The notes under the pieces: generated by a model
Told to the model about the DNA's origin: nothing
Databases searched by the model: none
The model's input: only the letters and a program-made list of their open reading frames with translations
Shown here: positions 47,811 to 57,382 of the stretch, piece after piece
Layout: every line of letters starts with the position of its first letter
Position numbering within the stretch: the stretch's first letter is position 1
NCBI RefSeq assembly: GCF_013377755.1
Contig: NZ_JABXWR010000001.1
Coordinates: 755,104-819,103, forward strand
Reading direction: 5' to 3'
DNA length: 64,000 nt
Source: Methanofollis tationis
Lineage (GTDB): Archaea; Halobacteriota; Methanomicrobia; Methanomicrobiales; Methanofollaceae
Made by a program: the position numbers and the translations under genes

Positions 47811-48492
47811 TCCTCCTCACATAAAGGTCGCCAAAATACTCCTCCTGCCGGAGATCAACCTTTCCCTCAAGCATAAGAAAGAGCAGGGGGATATAGACCT
47901 CCATCGTCGCCTTCTTGAGAGAGGAGCAGATGTCACGCAGTTTCACCTCGCCACCGGAGGCGATGGCGTCGCAACAACCAAGCACCGCCGAAGCAGCAGC
48001 CTGATAATCCTCATCATGGGCCACCGAGACCACATCGGAGGCGCGGATCATCCGCTCGTCCACGCTCTCCGAACGCTGGCGCTGGCGTCTGCGCTCCTCC
48101 TTCTCTGCAGACTTCAACTCGGTGATCAACTCGTACAGGGTAACCGGCCGGCGGCGAACCTTTTTCCGCCCGATTCGCCGCTGGATCTCGCGCTCAAGCT
48201 GCTCGATCGGCTCGGCAAGATCAAAAGACCCAAAGCTCGCATCCTCTTCGTCAGGAACGGCCTCCTCCTCAGGGAGGTCGTCAGGGATCTCGGCAGCAAG
48301 ATACGCGGACTTCATCCTCAACAGGGTTGCAGCAAAAAAAAGGGTCCTTCCTGAGATCCGCAGGTCCAGTTCCCGGCACCGTTCCAGCTCGGCAAAGAAC
48401 CGATCGGTCACCTCGACGATATCGATGTTCCAGGGATCGATCTCGCCGCGCTCGGCGAGCTGGACCAGGATCTCGACTGGCTCTTCATGCAT
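47782..48492 (-). CDS. scpA: Segregation and condensation protein A (kleisin)
   Basis: A 236-residue kleisin bridging the SMC heads. EEPVEILVQLAERGEIDPWN is the conserved N-terminal SMC-neck-binding region, and FLMLEGKVDLRQEEYFGDLY the C-terminal winged helix binding the SMC head. The middle is charged (EEEAVPDEEDASFG). ATG 48492 is preferred over GTG 48504; either overlaps the smc stop region. Confidence 0.92.
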   Translation of the reverse strand: MHEEPVEILVQLAERGEIDPWNIDIVEVTDRFFAELERCRELDLRISGRTLFFAATLLRMKSAYLAAEIPDDLPEEEAVPDEEDASFGSFDLAEPIEQLEREIQRRIGRKKVRRRPVTLYELITELKSAEKEERRRQRQRSESVDERMIRASDVVSVAHDEDYQAAASAVLGCCDAIASGGEVKLRDICSSLKKATMEVYIPLLFLMLEGKVDLRQEEYFGDLYVRRIDGGQNGDA

Positions 48493-51400
48493 GATTTTCG
48501 ACACCGGTCACAAGGGTGCTCTTGTCCGGCCTGATGGTCACGCCCATGATCCGATCGGCCCGGTCGATCATCGGTTTGCGCAAAGAAACCGAGATGAACT
48601 GCGCAGTGTGAGAAAGTTCTCTGATCATGGCCGCGACCTGCTCCACATTCGAACCATCCAGGAACATATCCACCTCGTCAAAGGCGTAAAACGGGGCAGG
48701 CAGATATTTCTGGATCGAGAAGAGGAATGCAAGAGTCGTCAGGGACTTCTCCCCGCCGGAAAGCGCCGAGAGCAGTTGCACCTTTTTATCGCGCGGCTGC
48801 ACGGCAAAGGTGAGTCCGCCTGAGAACGGATCTTCGGGGTTTTCCAGCACAAGGTGCCCGCTCCCTGCCGTCAACCGCGCGAATGTTTCCCTGAAATGGG
48901 CATCGATCTCCCTGAAGGCCGTGGTAAAGGATTCAAACTTCATCTGGTCAAAACGCTCGATCCTCTCCAGGATCGAGGTCCGCTCGACCGAAAGCACCTC
49001 CTTTTTGGCGGTCCGGTCGCTGATCCGGTCGCAGACCCGCCCATACTCCTCGATCGCAAGCATGTTCACCGCCCCGATCGCCCGGAGTTCGCGATCGGCC
49101 GCGGCGATCCCTTCCTCGATCTCGGCCAGAGAGAGATCGGTCTCCTCACCGGCATGCCCGCGCAGGCCCTCGATCTCAGCCAGAAGCGCATCGGCCTTCT
49201 CCAGGAGGGAGGAGATCTGGAGGCGGAGGCGATCGGCCTGCGCGTTCAGTCCGGCCACCCGTTTTTCGGCCGCACCGATCGCCCCGGCAATCTCCTCCCG
49301 CTTCTTTCGGAGTTCATCGAGCTCTGCCGAGAACGACTTCTGCCGCTCTTCCAGTGCGGCGATCTCGGCACGGGCACCCTCAATTTCTTCGGCAGAGAGA
49401 GCGATCTCGGCATCGATCTCGACATTCTTCCTGACAAACCGCTCGCGCACTTCAGAGAGTTCTTCAACACGCTTTTCGAAGTACTGCCGCTCCCGCTGCG
49501 CGTCGGCGATATCAGCCTCCTTGTTTCGCAGGCGCCGCTCAACCCCCTCATGCTCCCGTCGTTTCCGTTCGAGTTCCTCGGTGAGACGCGGGATATCGGT
49601 GTCCTCGAGTTTCTTCTTGAGATCCCCGATATCGGCGTTCAGGAGGGAGAGGGCGTCAGCCACTCCGTCAAGCCCGGTTTCGATGGCGGCAAGATCGCCA
49701 GCACTCTGCTGCACCTCTGCCTTCAGCGCGGCAAGCGAGGAGGAAAGGGCCTCTTCCTCACCCTTCTGCGCAGTGATGCGCCCCCCGTAGTCCTCAATGA
49801 TGAGCCCGTACCGGGCGATCCCCTGCTCGATCTCGGCCCGCCGCCGTCTGGCCTCATCAACCTCCCCGGAAAGACGCGCGATCGAGCGTTCGAAGCCGGC
49901 GGCTTCCTCCCGCTTCCCGGCAAGCGCGCTGGAAAGTCGGGCGATCCCGTCCTCGACCGCCGCCCCGAAACCCCCTTCCCCCTTCTTTTTCAGATAGCCG
50001 CCGGTCATCGCGCCGGACTTTTCGAGGAGATCGCCCTCAAGCGTGACCATCCGGTGCTGACCGATGAGCCTGCGGGCGTTTTCCATGGTGTCGACGACCA
50101 GCGTCGTCCCGAACACCTGCTGGAACGCAAGATCGTACTCAGGTCCAAACGCGAGAAGATCCTTTGCATACCCGATCACCCCACGCTCCCGGACGGTCGG
50201 GAACTCCCGCGGCCGCAACTTGTTCATGGGGAGGAAGGTAAGGCGGCCAAGCCGCTCCTCCTTGAGATAGCGGATCGCGTCGGCGGCGACGGCGTCGTCG
50301 TCGGCCACCACGTAGCGGAGTTTGCCCCCGGCGGCCACGTCCAGTGCCGTGGCGTACTCAGGCGGCGCCCTGCCCAGCTGCGCGATCGTGCCCCGAACGC
50401 CCTCCATAGCGAGCACTGCCTCAAGGGCGGCCCCCCCGGCACCGCCGCGGGACTGTTGCTGGGCTTCGAGGCGCATCAGGTCCCGTTCGTCGTTCTGGAT
50501 CTCCTTTTTTATCCGTTCAAGCGAGGAGCGCCGCGCGAAGAGGGCACTTTCAGCCTCGGAAAGTTTTCGGTCGAGGGCGGTCTTCTCGACCGCAAGATCA
50601 GCAGACCCTTTCTTCGCCCCTGCGATCTCTTTCAGGAGGTCGTCATCCCCCTTCCTGATCGCGGCCAGGCGGGACTCGAGCCTCTCCATCTCCGAGGTCC
50701 GCATCCGGCTCTTTTCGATAAGGAGATCCTGCTCGCGGAGCAGCGCCGAACGCCGGGCCTTCTTCTCCTCGGCCTCCTGCATCAGGGCAAACAGACGATC
50801 CTTGAGGTCTTCCGCCGCTTTTCCTCCCCGAGAAATCTCTTTATCGAGATTTTCAATCACCGCTCTGGCAGCGGCGAGTTCCATCGAGAGGTTTGCCCGG
50901 TCGATCGAGAGGGTGCGGACCTGGCCTGTGCACTGCACCACCCGCTCCGCAGCCCTTTTCTCGTCGAGATACGCCCGGTTGATCCCCTCCAGATTACCTT
51001 CCTTATCCTTTTTCAGCCGCGCGATCGTGCCTTCGGCGACCTTTATCTTTCCTTTCGCCTCTTCAAGCGCCGATATCAGCCGCAGATACTCTGAGCCGCT
51101 CTTCTCGTTGATCTCGGCATCGGCGTCCACAAGGTCGTCCCGCAGGTACGCCAGATCGTTCTCCTCGATCCCGAGATCAGAGAGGGTGCGATCGAGGGCG
51201 ATCCGCTCCTCCCCGATCGTCCCCAGGAGGCGCCCGTGCTCCCGCTCCATCTCGCGCAGGTGCGCCGCGGCCCGGCAGTTCTGAAAGTGATCGAGCTGCT
51301 CTTTCCAGTGCCGGTAGGCGAGCGCCTGCTCCCGCTCGTGCTTCAGTTCTTCCTGACGGGCATTCAGTTCGAAGAGCACCACCTCCTCGCGCTCGATCCG

Positions 51401-51925
51401 CTCCCTGACCACCTCCAGCTCTTCAAGAGCCCTGACCTTCTTGCCCTCGAACTCAGCGACTCCTGCGATCTCGTCGATGATCTTCCGCCGCTCGAAGTCG
51501 CTCATCTCCATGATCCTGGTGATGTCGCCCTGCATCACCACATTATAGCCCTCGGGTTTGATCCCATATTTTGCAAGGAGCTCAACGATATCGTTCTGCT
51601 TGACGAGGCGGCCGTTGAGATAGTTATACGAATAGTAACTCGATGCTGTTCGCTTGATCCGCCGCCTGATCTCGGTGCCGTCCGAGAAGGTGATCGCCAC
51701 CTCGGCGGTGTTCCTGCCTGAATTGAGATTGATCAGGTCGGTGAGCTTCTCGGCGCGCAGACCGCGCGAGCTCGAGAGGGCAAGGGCAAAAAGCAGGCTG
51801 TCTATGATATTGCTTTTTCCTGACCCATTCGGACCCGATATGACGGTAAAACCATCTAAAAATGGAATTGAAGTCTTTTTTGAAAAAGACTTGAAATTAT
51901 CAATCTCAATTCCGGTGATATACAC
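48485..51925 (-). CDS. smc: Chromosome segregation protein SMC
   Basis: A 1,146-residue SMC ATPase that compacts and segregates the chromosome. Walker A is GPNGSGKSN (31-39). Two long coiled coils flank a hinge at about 500-640 (VRGTIAQLGRAPPEYATALD through GDLLEKSGAMTGGYLKKKGE). The C-terminal head has the ABC signature LSALSGGEKSLTTLAFLFSI and Walker B FYAFDEVDMFLDG. The length is typical. It is in the operon (coiled-coil gene)-smc-scpA-scpB, with overlaps that indicate one transcript. Confidence 0.97.
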   Translation of the reverse strand: MYITGIEIDNFKSFSKKTSIPFLDGFTVISGPNGSGKSNIIDSLLFALALSSSRGLRAEKLTDLINLNSGRNTAEVAITFSDGTEIRRRIKRTASSYYSYNYLNGRLVKQNDIVELLAKYGIKPEGYNVVMQGDITRIMEMSDFERRKIIDEIAGVAEFEGKKVRALEELEVVRERIEREEVVLFELNARQEELKHEREQALAYRHWKEQLDHFQNCRAAAHLREMEREHGRLLGTIGEERIALDRTLSDLGIEENDLAYLRDDLVDADAEINEKSGSEYLRLISALEEAKGKIKVAEGTIARLKKDKEGNLEGINRAYLDEKRAAERVVQCTGQVRTLSIDRANLSMELAAARAVIENLDKEISRGGKAAEDLKDRLFALMQEAEEKKARRSALLREQDLLIEKSRMRTSEMERLESRLAAIRKGDDDLLKEIAGAKKGSADLAVEKTALDRKLSEAESALFARRSSLERIKKEIQNDERDLMRLEAQQQSRGGAGGAALEAVLAMEGVRGTIAQLGRAPPEYATALDVAAGGKLRYVVADDDAVAADAIRYLKEERLGRLTFLPMNKLRPREFPTVRERGVIGYAKDLLAFGPEYDLAFQQVFGTTLVVDTMENARRLIGQHRMVTLEGDLLEKSGAMTGGYLKKKGEGGFGAAVEDGIARLSSALAGKREEAAGFERSIARLSGEVDEARRRRAEIEQGIARYGLIIEDYGGRITAQKGEEEALSSSLAALKAEVQQSAGDLAAIETGLDGVADALSLLNADIGDLKKKLEDTDIPRLTEELERKRREHEGVERRLRNKEADIADAQRERQYFEKRVEELSEVRERFVRKNVEIDAEIALSAEEIEGARAEIAALEERQKSFSAELDELRKKREEIAGAIGAAEKRVAGLNAQADRLRLQISSLLEKADALLAEIEGLRGHAGEETDLSLAEIEEGIAAADRELRAIGAVNMLAIEEYGRVCDRISDRTAKKEVLSVERTSILERIERFDQMKFESFTTAFREIDAHFRETFARLTAGSGHLVLENPEDPFSGGLTFAVQPRDKKVQLLSALSGGEKSLTTLAFLFSIQKYLPAPFYAFDEVDMFLDGSNVEQVAAMIRELSHTAQFISVSLRKPMIDRADRIMGVTIRPDKSTLVTGVENHA

Positions 51926-51936
51926 CCGGCAGCCCC

Positions 51937-52518
51937 TTATTTAGTGATGGTATCGTCATCGTCCTCTGCATAGATGATACCGCCGGACTTCTTCTCCGAA
52001 CTCCGCCGGCTACCCTTCCGTCCCTCGCTCATCAGACCGGCCGGGGCCTGGTACTTTGTGGGTGCGATGATATATGACGACTTCTCCCGCCGCTCACGCT
52101 TGAGCGTGCCGTCGGACTGCATGATCAGGTCCATATCGGCATCGTCCTCCTCGACAGGGGCAGGAACGGGGGCAGGGGCAACCTTCTGTCTCTGAGGCGC
52201 CGTGCGCTGTACCGGTTCTGGGGCCGGCGTCGCCGGCGGCTCAACCACGACAACCTTTGCTCTCGCCGCCTTCTCTGCCTCGGCACGCGCCTCAAATGCC
52301 CGATAGAGTTTCATGGTGATCGTCTTGAGATCGAGCACCTCCTCGGTGAGCCCTTTCACCAGCGCATCCATATCTTTCATGCGCTGCTCCATCCGATAGA
52401 TGCGCTCGTCCTCCGGCGTCACAAAGGTCTTTTCAGAGTCCCGCATTGACACTATCTCCCTCTCCCTCTCTTCAAGTTGATGCTCAAGAAATTTCACTTT
52501 GGCATCCTTTTTGAGCAT
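51937..52518 (-). CDS. Coiled-coil protein upstream of smc
   Basis: A 193-residue protein starting at ATG 52518 (in-frame TTG at 52530 possible). Residues 1-90 are a charged coiled coil (DAKVKFLEHQLEEREREIVS, RMEQRMKDMDALVKGLTEEV). A Pro/Ala-rich linker follows (PPATPAPEPVQRTAPQRQK), then a conserved-looking C-terminal patch (MDLIMQSDGTLKRERREKSS, YIIAPTKYQAP) and an acidic tail. It lies 11 bp before smc, so it may work with the condensin complex. No known domain recognised. Confidence 0.7.
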   Translation of the reverse strand: MLKKDAKVKFLEHQLEEREREIVSMRDSEKTFVTPEDERIYRMEQRMKDMDALVKGLTEEVLDLKTITMKLYRAFEARAEAEKAARAKVVVVEPPATPAPEPVQRTAPQRQKVAPAPVPAPVEEDDADMDLIMQSDGTLKRERREKSSYIIAPTKYQAPAGLMSEGRKGSRRSSEKKSGGIIYAEDDDDTITK

Positions 52519-52989
52519 ATTCTCCCTCAAAATAAAGATGTTTCTATTGCCCTATAAGGATTGTGCTCTTTTCACCGGGGTTTCCCGGAAGCGCACGGCA
52601 TGGACACTGATTACAACCTCCCTCGCCACGCTCTGCCCCTCCAGCCTCTCCCCCAAACAGCCCCGGGGCAGGGCATGAGCCTTAAAAAGAGGCGATAGGA
52701 GAGCATGCCACACCTGCGCCGGCACGTTCAGGAGAGACCGGACGAACGGTTCGATACAGAGGCCGGTTCATTCGCGCCTTGCTGGCAGGAAGGACCAAAA
52801 ACCTGACCGGCGCTGGAAAAAAAGCCATTACATCTCATCATGACTGGATTAAGCCCGAACACCGGCGAATCATTCCGACCGCAATACCGCCCTGATCCCT
52901 CCGGCAGATCGGTATCCCCGCGAGACGACGCCATTTATCTCCCGGCACCGAACGAAGACATAATACCGATCAAAGAGATGTTTCTGTAC
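52519..52989. other. Divergent intergenic region before glyA
   Basis: About 470 bp between the smc-side operon and glyA. Candidate TATA boxes are CCCTATAAGG at about 52550-52559 and CCTTAAAAAG at 52680-52689. A frame open from 52840 into glyA has atypical codon content and no family match, so I read it as non-coding. No riboswitch recognised. Confidence 0.5.
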
Positions 52990-54234
52990 ATGTCCAGTCT
53001 TGCCAACACAGATCCAGAAGTCGCAGATATTATTGAAATGGAGCGCCTCCGGCAGACCAACGGCCTTGAACTGATCGCATCGGAGAACATCGTTTCAAAG
53101 GCCGTCCTCGAGACCACCGGTTCGATCCTCACCAACAAGTATGCAGAAGGGTATCCTGGCAAGCGCTACTACGGCGGGTGCGAATATTATGATATCGCCG
53201 AGAACCTTGCACGCGACCGTCTCTGCCAGCTCTTCGGCGCCGAACATGCCAACGTCCAGGCCCACTCGGGTTCAGGCGCCAACATGGCGGTCTACTTCTC
53301 CACCATCAACTACGGCGACAAGATCATGTCGATGAAACTCTCCGAGGGCGGTCACCTCTCCCACGGTTCGCCGGTGAGTTTCTCGGGCAAGATGTACAAG
53401 GTCGTCCAGTACGGTGTCGACCATGAGACCGAGCGGCTCGACTATGCCGACATCGCCGCAATGGCCCGGAAAGAGAAGCCGCAGATGATCGTCTGCGGCG
53501 CCTCCGCATACCCCCGCGAGATCGACTTCAAGGCCTTCGGCGAGATCGCTGAAGAAGTAGGTGCGTACTGTGTCGCCGACATCGCCCATATCGCCGGCCT
53601 CGTCGCCGCGGGCCTGCACAATTCACCGATCGACGTTCTCCCCTTCACCACCACGACGACGCACAAGACTCTCCGCGGACCGCGCGGCGGCGCCATCATG
53701 TGCAAACAGGAGTACGCCCAGGTGATCGACAAGGCAATCTTCCCTGGTCTGCAGGGCGGCCCGCTCATGCACATCATCGCCGCAAAGGCGGTCTGTTTCG
53801 GGGAGGCGCTCAAGCCGTCCTATAAGGAATACTGCAAACAGATCATCAAAAACGCACAGACCCTCGCCGCAACCCTCGATGCAGAAGGGCTGCGCCTGGT
53901 CTCGGGCGGCACCGACAACCACCTGATGCTCCTCGACCTCTCTGACAAGGGGCTCACCGGCCTTCAGGCAGAGAACACCCTTCACGACGCCGGGATCACC
54001 GTGAACAAGAACACGATCCCGCGCGAGACCCTCTCGCCGTTCGTGACCAGCGGGCTTCGGATCGGCACCCCGGCCATCACCTCTCGCGGCATGAAAGAAG
54101 AGGAGATGAAGCAGATCGGCACCTTCATCGCCACCGTCCTCAACGACATCGAGAACAAGGAGAAGATTGCAGCGGTCAGGAAGGAGGTCGAGGCACTCGC
54201 GAGCAAATTCCCAATCTACGCGGTAACAGAATGA
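52990..54234 (+). CDS. glyA: Serine hydroxymethyltransferase
   Basis: A 414-residue PLP enzyme converting serine to glycine with transfer of a one-carbon unit to a pterin. It includes [40 protein letters not shown], the PLP lysine in [14 protein letters not shown], and [19 protein letters not shown] 52990 (or 52978, four codons earlier) matches the usual start. The stop overlaps the folD start (ATGA). In methanogens the acceptor may be tetrahydromethanopterin or tetrahydrofolate; the linked folD and pterin genes favour a folate-type role here, by inference. Confidence 0.94.
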   Translation: MSSLANTDPEVADIIEMERLRQTNGLELIASENIVSKAVLETTGSILTNKYAEGYPGKRYYGGCEYYDIAENLARDRLCQLFGAEHANVQAHSGSGANMAVYFSTINYGDKIMSMKLSEGGHLSHGSPVSFSGKMYKVVQYGVDHETERLDYADIAAMARKEKPQMIVCGASAYPREIDFKAFGEIAEEVGAYCVADIAHIAGLVAAGLHNSPIDVLPFTTTTTHKTLRGPRGGAIMCKQEYAQVIDKAIFPGLQGGPLMHIIAAKAVCFGEALKPSYKEYCKQIIKNAQTLAATLDAEGLRLVSGGTDNHLMLLDLSDKGLTGLQAENTLHDAGITVNKNTIPRETLSPFVTSGLRIGTPAITSRGMKEEEMKQIGTFIATVLNDIENKEKIAAVRKEVEALASKFPIYAVTE

Positions 54235-55076
54235 TACTCGACGGCAAGGCGCTCTCTGAAAAGAGGCTCGAAATCCTGAAGGAGCAGATCGAGGACGCAG
54301 GCCTCTACCCCCACCTCGCCACGGTGCTGGTGGGGCAGGACCCGGCCTCGCAGATGTATGTCAGGATGAAACACCGGGCCTGCGAACGTGTCGGGATCGG
54401 ATCGGTCGGGATCGAACTCCCGGCCGAGGCGACGACGCAGGAGGTGCTGGCGGCGGTGAACCGCCTGAACAATGACTGCGACATTGCCGGCATCCTGGTG
54501 CAGCTGCCGCTCCCCGACCGGGTGGACACCGAACGGGTGATCGAGGCCGTTCTCCCGGCAAAGGACGTCGACGGCTTCCACCCGACGAACCTCGGGAAAC
54601 TCTTCTCAGGCCACCCGGCATTTGTTCCCTGCACGCCGCAGGGGATCATGACGATCCTGGCCGAATACGGGATCGAGACTGAGGGAAAAAATGCCGTCGT
54701 CGTCGGGCGCAGCGTGGACGTGGGAAGGCCGATGGCCGCCCTGCTCATAAACGCCAACGCAACGGTGACGATCTGCCACTCAAAGACGCAGAATCTCCCC
54801 GCGATCATGCGGCAGGCCGATATCCTGGTCTCCGCTATCGGAAGGGCAAACTTCGTGAGGGCAGAGATGGTGAAGGAAGGCGCGGTGGTCGTCGACGTCG
54901 GGATCAACCACGATGAAAACGGAAAACTCTGTGGCGACGTCGATTTCGAAGCGGTGAAAGAGAAGGCCTCCGCAATCACCCCGGTCCCCGGCGGTGTCGG
55001 GCCGATGACGATCGCAGCCCTGATGGAAAACACCTTCAGAGCGGCCCGGGCGAACTCATGCACCCGTGTACTGTAA
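54231..55076 (+). CDS. folD: Methylenetetrahydrofolate dehydrogenase/cyclohydrolase
   Basis: A 281-residue bifunctional FolD. The active-site lysine and tyrosine region is [53 protein letters not shown] (NADP loop) and [19 protein letters not shown] complete the signature set. It overlaps glyA by 4 bp and the next gene by 19 bp. It provides formyl- or methenyl-folate for purine synthesis, consistent with the purC-purS-purQ genes downstream. Confidence 0.95.
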   Translation: MILDGKALSEKRLEILKEQIEDAGLYPHLATVLVGQDPASQMYVRMKHRACERVGIGSVGIELPAEATTQEVLAAVNRLNNDCDIAGILVQLPLPDRVDTERVIEAVLPAKDVDGFHPTNLGKLFSGHPAFVPCTPQGIMTILAEYGIETEGKNAVVVGRSVDVGRPMAALLINANATVTICHSKTQNLPAIMRQADILVSAIGRANFVRAEMVKEGAVVVDVGINHDENGKLCGDVDFEAVKEKASAITPVPGGVGPMTIAALMENTFRAARANSCTRVL

Positions 55077-55867
55077 ACGGGATGGCGATCGGGGGCGGAG
55101 CCCCGGTCCGCCTGATGGGCGTGATCAACTGCAGCCCTGAATCCTTTTTTCCAGGTTCGTATGTCCCGAGGAGCGACGTGCTGGAGCGGGCGCTCTCGAT
55201 GACAGGCGCGGGGGCCGACCTCGTGGACGTCGGGGCCCGCTCGACGGCGCCGGGGTCGCGGCCCATCAGCGTGCAGGAGGAGATCGAGCGGATCACGGCG
55301 GCCCTTGTCTGCATGGACGGGAGCGGCGTCACCGTCTCGGTGGACACGATGCACCCTGCAGTGCTGGAGGCATGCCTCCGCCACGATATCCATGCGATCA
55401 ACGATATCGGCGGGCTTTCAAACCCTGAATACGCCGCCATCGCCGCCGATGCCGGCCTCCCGGTGATCGCAATGGCAGCGCAGCGCATCCCCGGAGATCC
55501 TCGCGGCACGGCCGCCACACTCGCCGCACTGTGTGAAGTGGCCGGACGGGCCGACGCCGCCGGGATCGAAGACCTGATCCTTGACCCGGGCGTCGGCAGG
55601 TGGACGCCCGAGCGGACCTTCGAGGACGACTGGGACCTCTGCAGAAATTTCAGGCGGTTTCGGGAACCGGGTTTTCCGGTGCTCCTCGCCATATCGAGAA
55701 AATCGTTCATCGGCGACCTCCTGGGAAGATCGTCTGAAGAGCGGCTTGCAGGGACGCTTGCCCTGACGGCACGCCTCCTCCCGTCAGCCGACATGGTGCG
55801 GGCCCATGATGTGGCCGAGACGCACGACGCTCTTTTTGTAGTCAGAAAGCTGGAGGATGGATCATGA
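55058..55867 (+). CDS. Dihydropteroate synthase homologue
   Basis: A 269-residue TIM-barrel pterin-binding protein of the DHPS family. [16 protein letters not shown] is the first conserved loop, [16 protein letters not shown] the second, [12 protein letters not shown] the third, [10 protein letters not shown] the fourth and [15 protein letters not shown] the C-terminal loop. In methanogens such proteins may act in folate or methanopterin assembly with different aryl substrates. It overlaps folD by 19 bp and cofE by 4 bp, so it is in the same operon. Confidence 0.85.
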   Translation: MHPCTVNGMAIGGGAPVRLMGVINCSPESFFPGSYVPRSDVLERALSMTGAGADLVDVGARSTAPGSRPISVQEEIERITAALVCMDGSGVTVSVDTMHPAVLEACLRHDIHAINDIGGLSNPEYAAIAADAGLPVIAMAAQRIPGDPRGTAATLAALCEVAGRADAAGIEDLILDPGVGRWTPERTFEDDWDLCRNFRRFREPGFPVLLAISRKSFIGDLLGRSSEERLAGTLALTARLLPSADMVRAHDVAETHDALFVVRKLEDGS

Positions 55868-56667
55868 GCGAGTGGTTCTGTGTCTACGCCCTGCATACCG
55901 GCCTGATCAGTGAGGGAGACGACATTGCGGCGGCGGTGCTTGCGGCCGCCGATGCGGCGCCGTGCGCCGGGGTGGCCGACGGCGATATCGTCCTTGTCGC
56001 TGAGTCGGCACTGGCGACCGCCGAGGGCCGCGCCGTCCGTCTGGACGACGTCGTCCCCTCGGAAGAGGCACTCCGCCTCGCCGACCGCCATGCGATCGAG
56101 CCCAGGATCGCCGAAGTGGTGCTCAGGGAGTCAGACCGCGTCGTCGGCGGTATTCCGGGCTATCTTCTCACCCTGAAAAACGGGACCCTGCTCCCGAACG
56201 CCGGTGTGGACCACTCCAACGCTCCCGAGGGAATGGTCGTTCCCCTGCCCGCAGACCCGAACGGGAGTGCTGCGCGCCTCAGGACGGCGATCAGGGAGCG
56301 GCGGGGCGTGAACGCCGGCGTGCTCATCATCGATTCACGGACCCACGCAATGCGCCTCGGCTGCAGCGGGGTCGCCATCGGGTGCGCCGGCCTCAGGGCA
56401 GTCGTCGACGAGGCCGGGCGCTCTGATCTCTTCGGCAGGAAGCTTGAGGTGACCAAGCGCGCCGTCGGAGACTGCCTGGCGTCGGCCGCGGAACTGCTGA
56501 TGGGCGAGGCCGACGAGTGCGTCCCGGCCGTGCTGGTGCGCGGCACCGGTATCGAGATGGGAGAGGAGGCGGGCATCCCGACCATCGAGGCTTCAGCGTG
56601 TCTATTTATGGGCGCCGCGCTTCACGCCGACCCTTCCGCCTTCGATCGAGAGGGTAAAACCGAGTGA
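55864..56667 (+). CDS. cofE: Coenzyme F420:L-glutamate ligase
   Basis: A 267-residue GTP-dependent ligase adding gamma-linked glutamates to F420-0. GDIVLVAESALATAEGR, PNAGVDHSNAPEG (catalytic/metal region), RERRGVNAGVLIIDSRTHAM and CAGLRAVVDEAGRSDLFGRK are family motifs. ATG 55864 overlaps the upstream TGA. The last 66 bp overlap the end of cofC on the other strand, so the two F420 genes share a convergent 3' end. Confidence 0.93.
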   Translation: MSEWFCVYALHTGLISEGDDIAAAVLAAADAAPCAGVADGDIVLVAESALATAEGRAVRLDDVVPSEEALRLADRHAIEPRIAEVVLRESDRVVGGIPGYLLTLKNGTLLPNAGVDHSNAPEGMVVPLPADPNGSAARLRTAIRERRGVNAGVLIIDSRTHAMRLGCSGVAIGCAGLRAVVDEAGRSDLFGRKLEVTKRAVGDCLASAAELLMGEADECVPAVLVRGTGIEMGEEAGIPTIEASACLFMGAALHADPSAFDREGKTE

Positions 56668-57234
56668 TTCGAGGCAGCGGCGGGCCTCGCCCCGTCCGTG
56701 GATGAGCACCTCGACCAGATCCTCTTTTTCGTCCACGTCGGTATGGAGCCTGAACGAGTCCACAACGTCCACGGAGAGACCGGCGTCCATTGCGATCTGC
56801 ATGTGCTTCAAGAAACTTGCACCATAGTAGTTGACCCGAAACCGCGAGGGCTCCCGCAGAAAGATTGCGTTCGTCCCGCCGCCCCGTCCGGGCACCACCG
56901 CCATATCGGCGGCGGTCGATACCAATCTGGAGACGGCGGCGCCGTCTGCGAGCGGGAGGTCGGCCATGATGATGAGGACCGGGCTCTTCGACGTCGCAAG
57001 GAGGCGGTTCAAGGATTCGTTCAGGCCGTCCGGGTCGAGCAGGATCCGCGCGTCCGGGCGGTCATAAGGTGCGGTGCAGAGGAGCAGGGGAGAGCACCCC
57101 CCGGCCTGCGCGGCGGCGATGACGTCAGAAAGCATGGCCCGTGCGAAGGCCTCGCGCTCCTCCTGCTCCATCACGCAGGAGAGGCGGGTCTTGGGATTTT
57201 TCGGTTTGAAGGGGATGACTGCGTCAATGGCCAT
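56602..57234 (-). CDS. cofC: 2-phospho-L-lactate guanylyltransferase
   Basis: A 210-residue nucleotidyltransferase activating phospholactate for F420 synthesis. It begins AIDAVIPFKPKNPKTRLSCV, the nucleotide-binding loop with NPKTRL. SPVLIIMADLPLADGAAVSR (MADLPL) and VPGRGGGTNAIFLR are diagnostic. ATG 57234 follows GGTGG. Faces cofE and overlaps it by 66 bp; divergent from cofG, with 148 bp between their starts for two promoters. Confidence 0.93.
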   Translation of the reverse strand: MAIDAVIPFKPKNPKTRLSCVMEQEEREAFARAMLSDVIAAAQAGGCSPLLLCTAPYDRPDARILLDPDGLNESLNRLLATSKSPVLIIMADLPLADGAAVSRLVSTAADMAVVPGRGGGTNAIFLREPSRFRVNYYGASFLKHMQIAMDAGLSVDVVDSFRLHTDVDEKEDLVEVLIHGRGEARRCLESLGFTLSIEGGRVGVKRGAHK

Positions 57235-57382
57235 TCCACCAGAGGTTGGCGGGATACCCAAAAAAGCCATGGGTTCTGCTATCGCCTGTACCGGTGACCT
57301 GACCTGTCCCCCGGTCGCCAGAAAATCCCCGCGCCGTTCAGCCGCGAAGGTTACATGAAGGTTGAGGGGGAATGGTACCTGC

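Noticed and set aside
48854-51094. A 746-codon open frame on the plus strand opposite smc
   Set aside because: It is the antisense shadow of a secure SMC coding region in GC-rich DNA; the residue composition is rich in P, R and H and shows no family motif.
52840-52989. 50-codon N-terminal extension of GlyA
   Set aside because: It has no resemblance to serine hydroxymethyltransferases, and ATG 52990 matches the known start.
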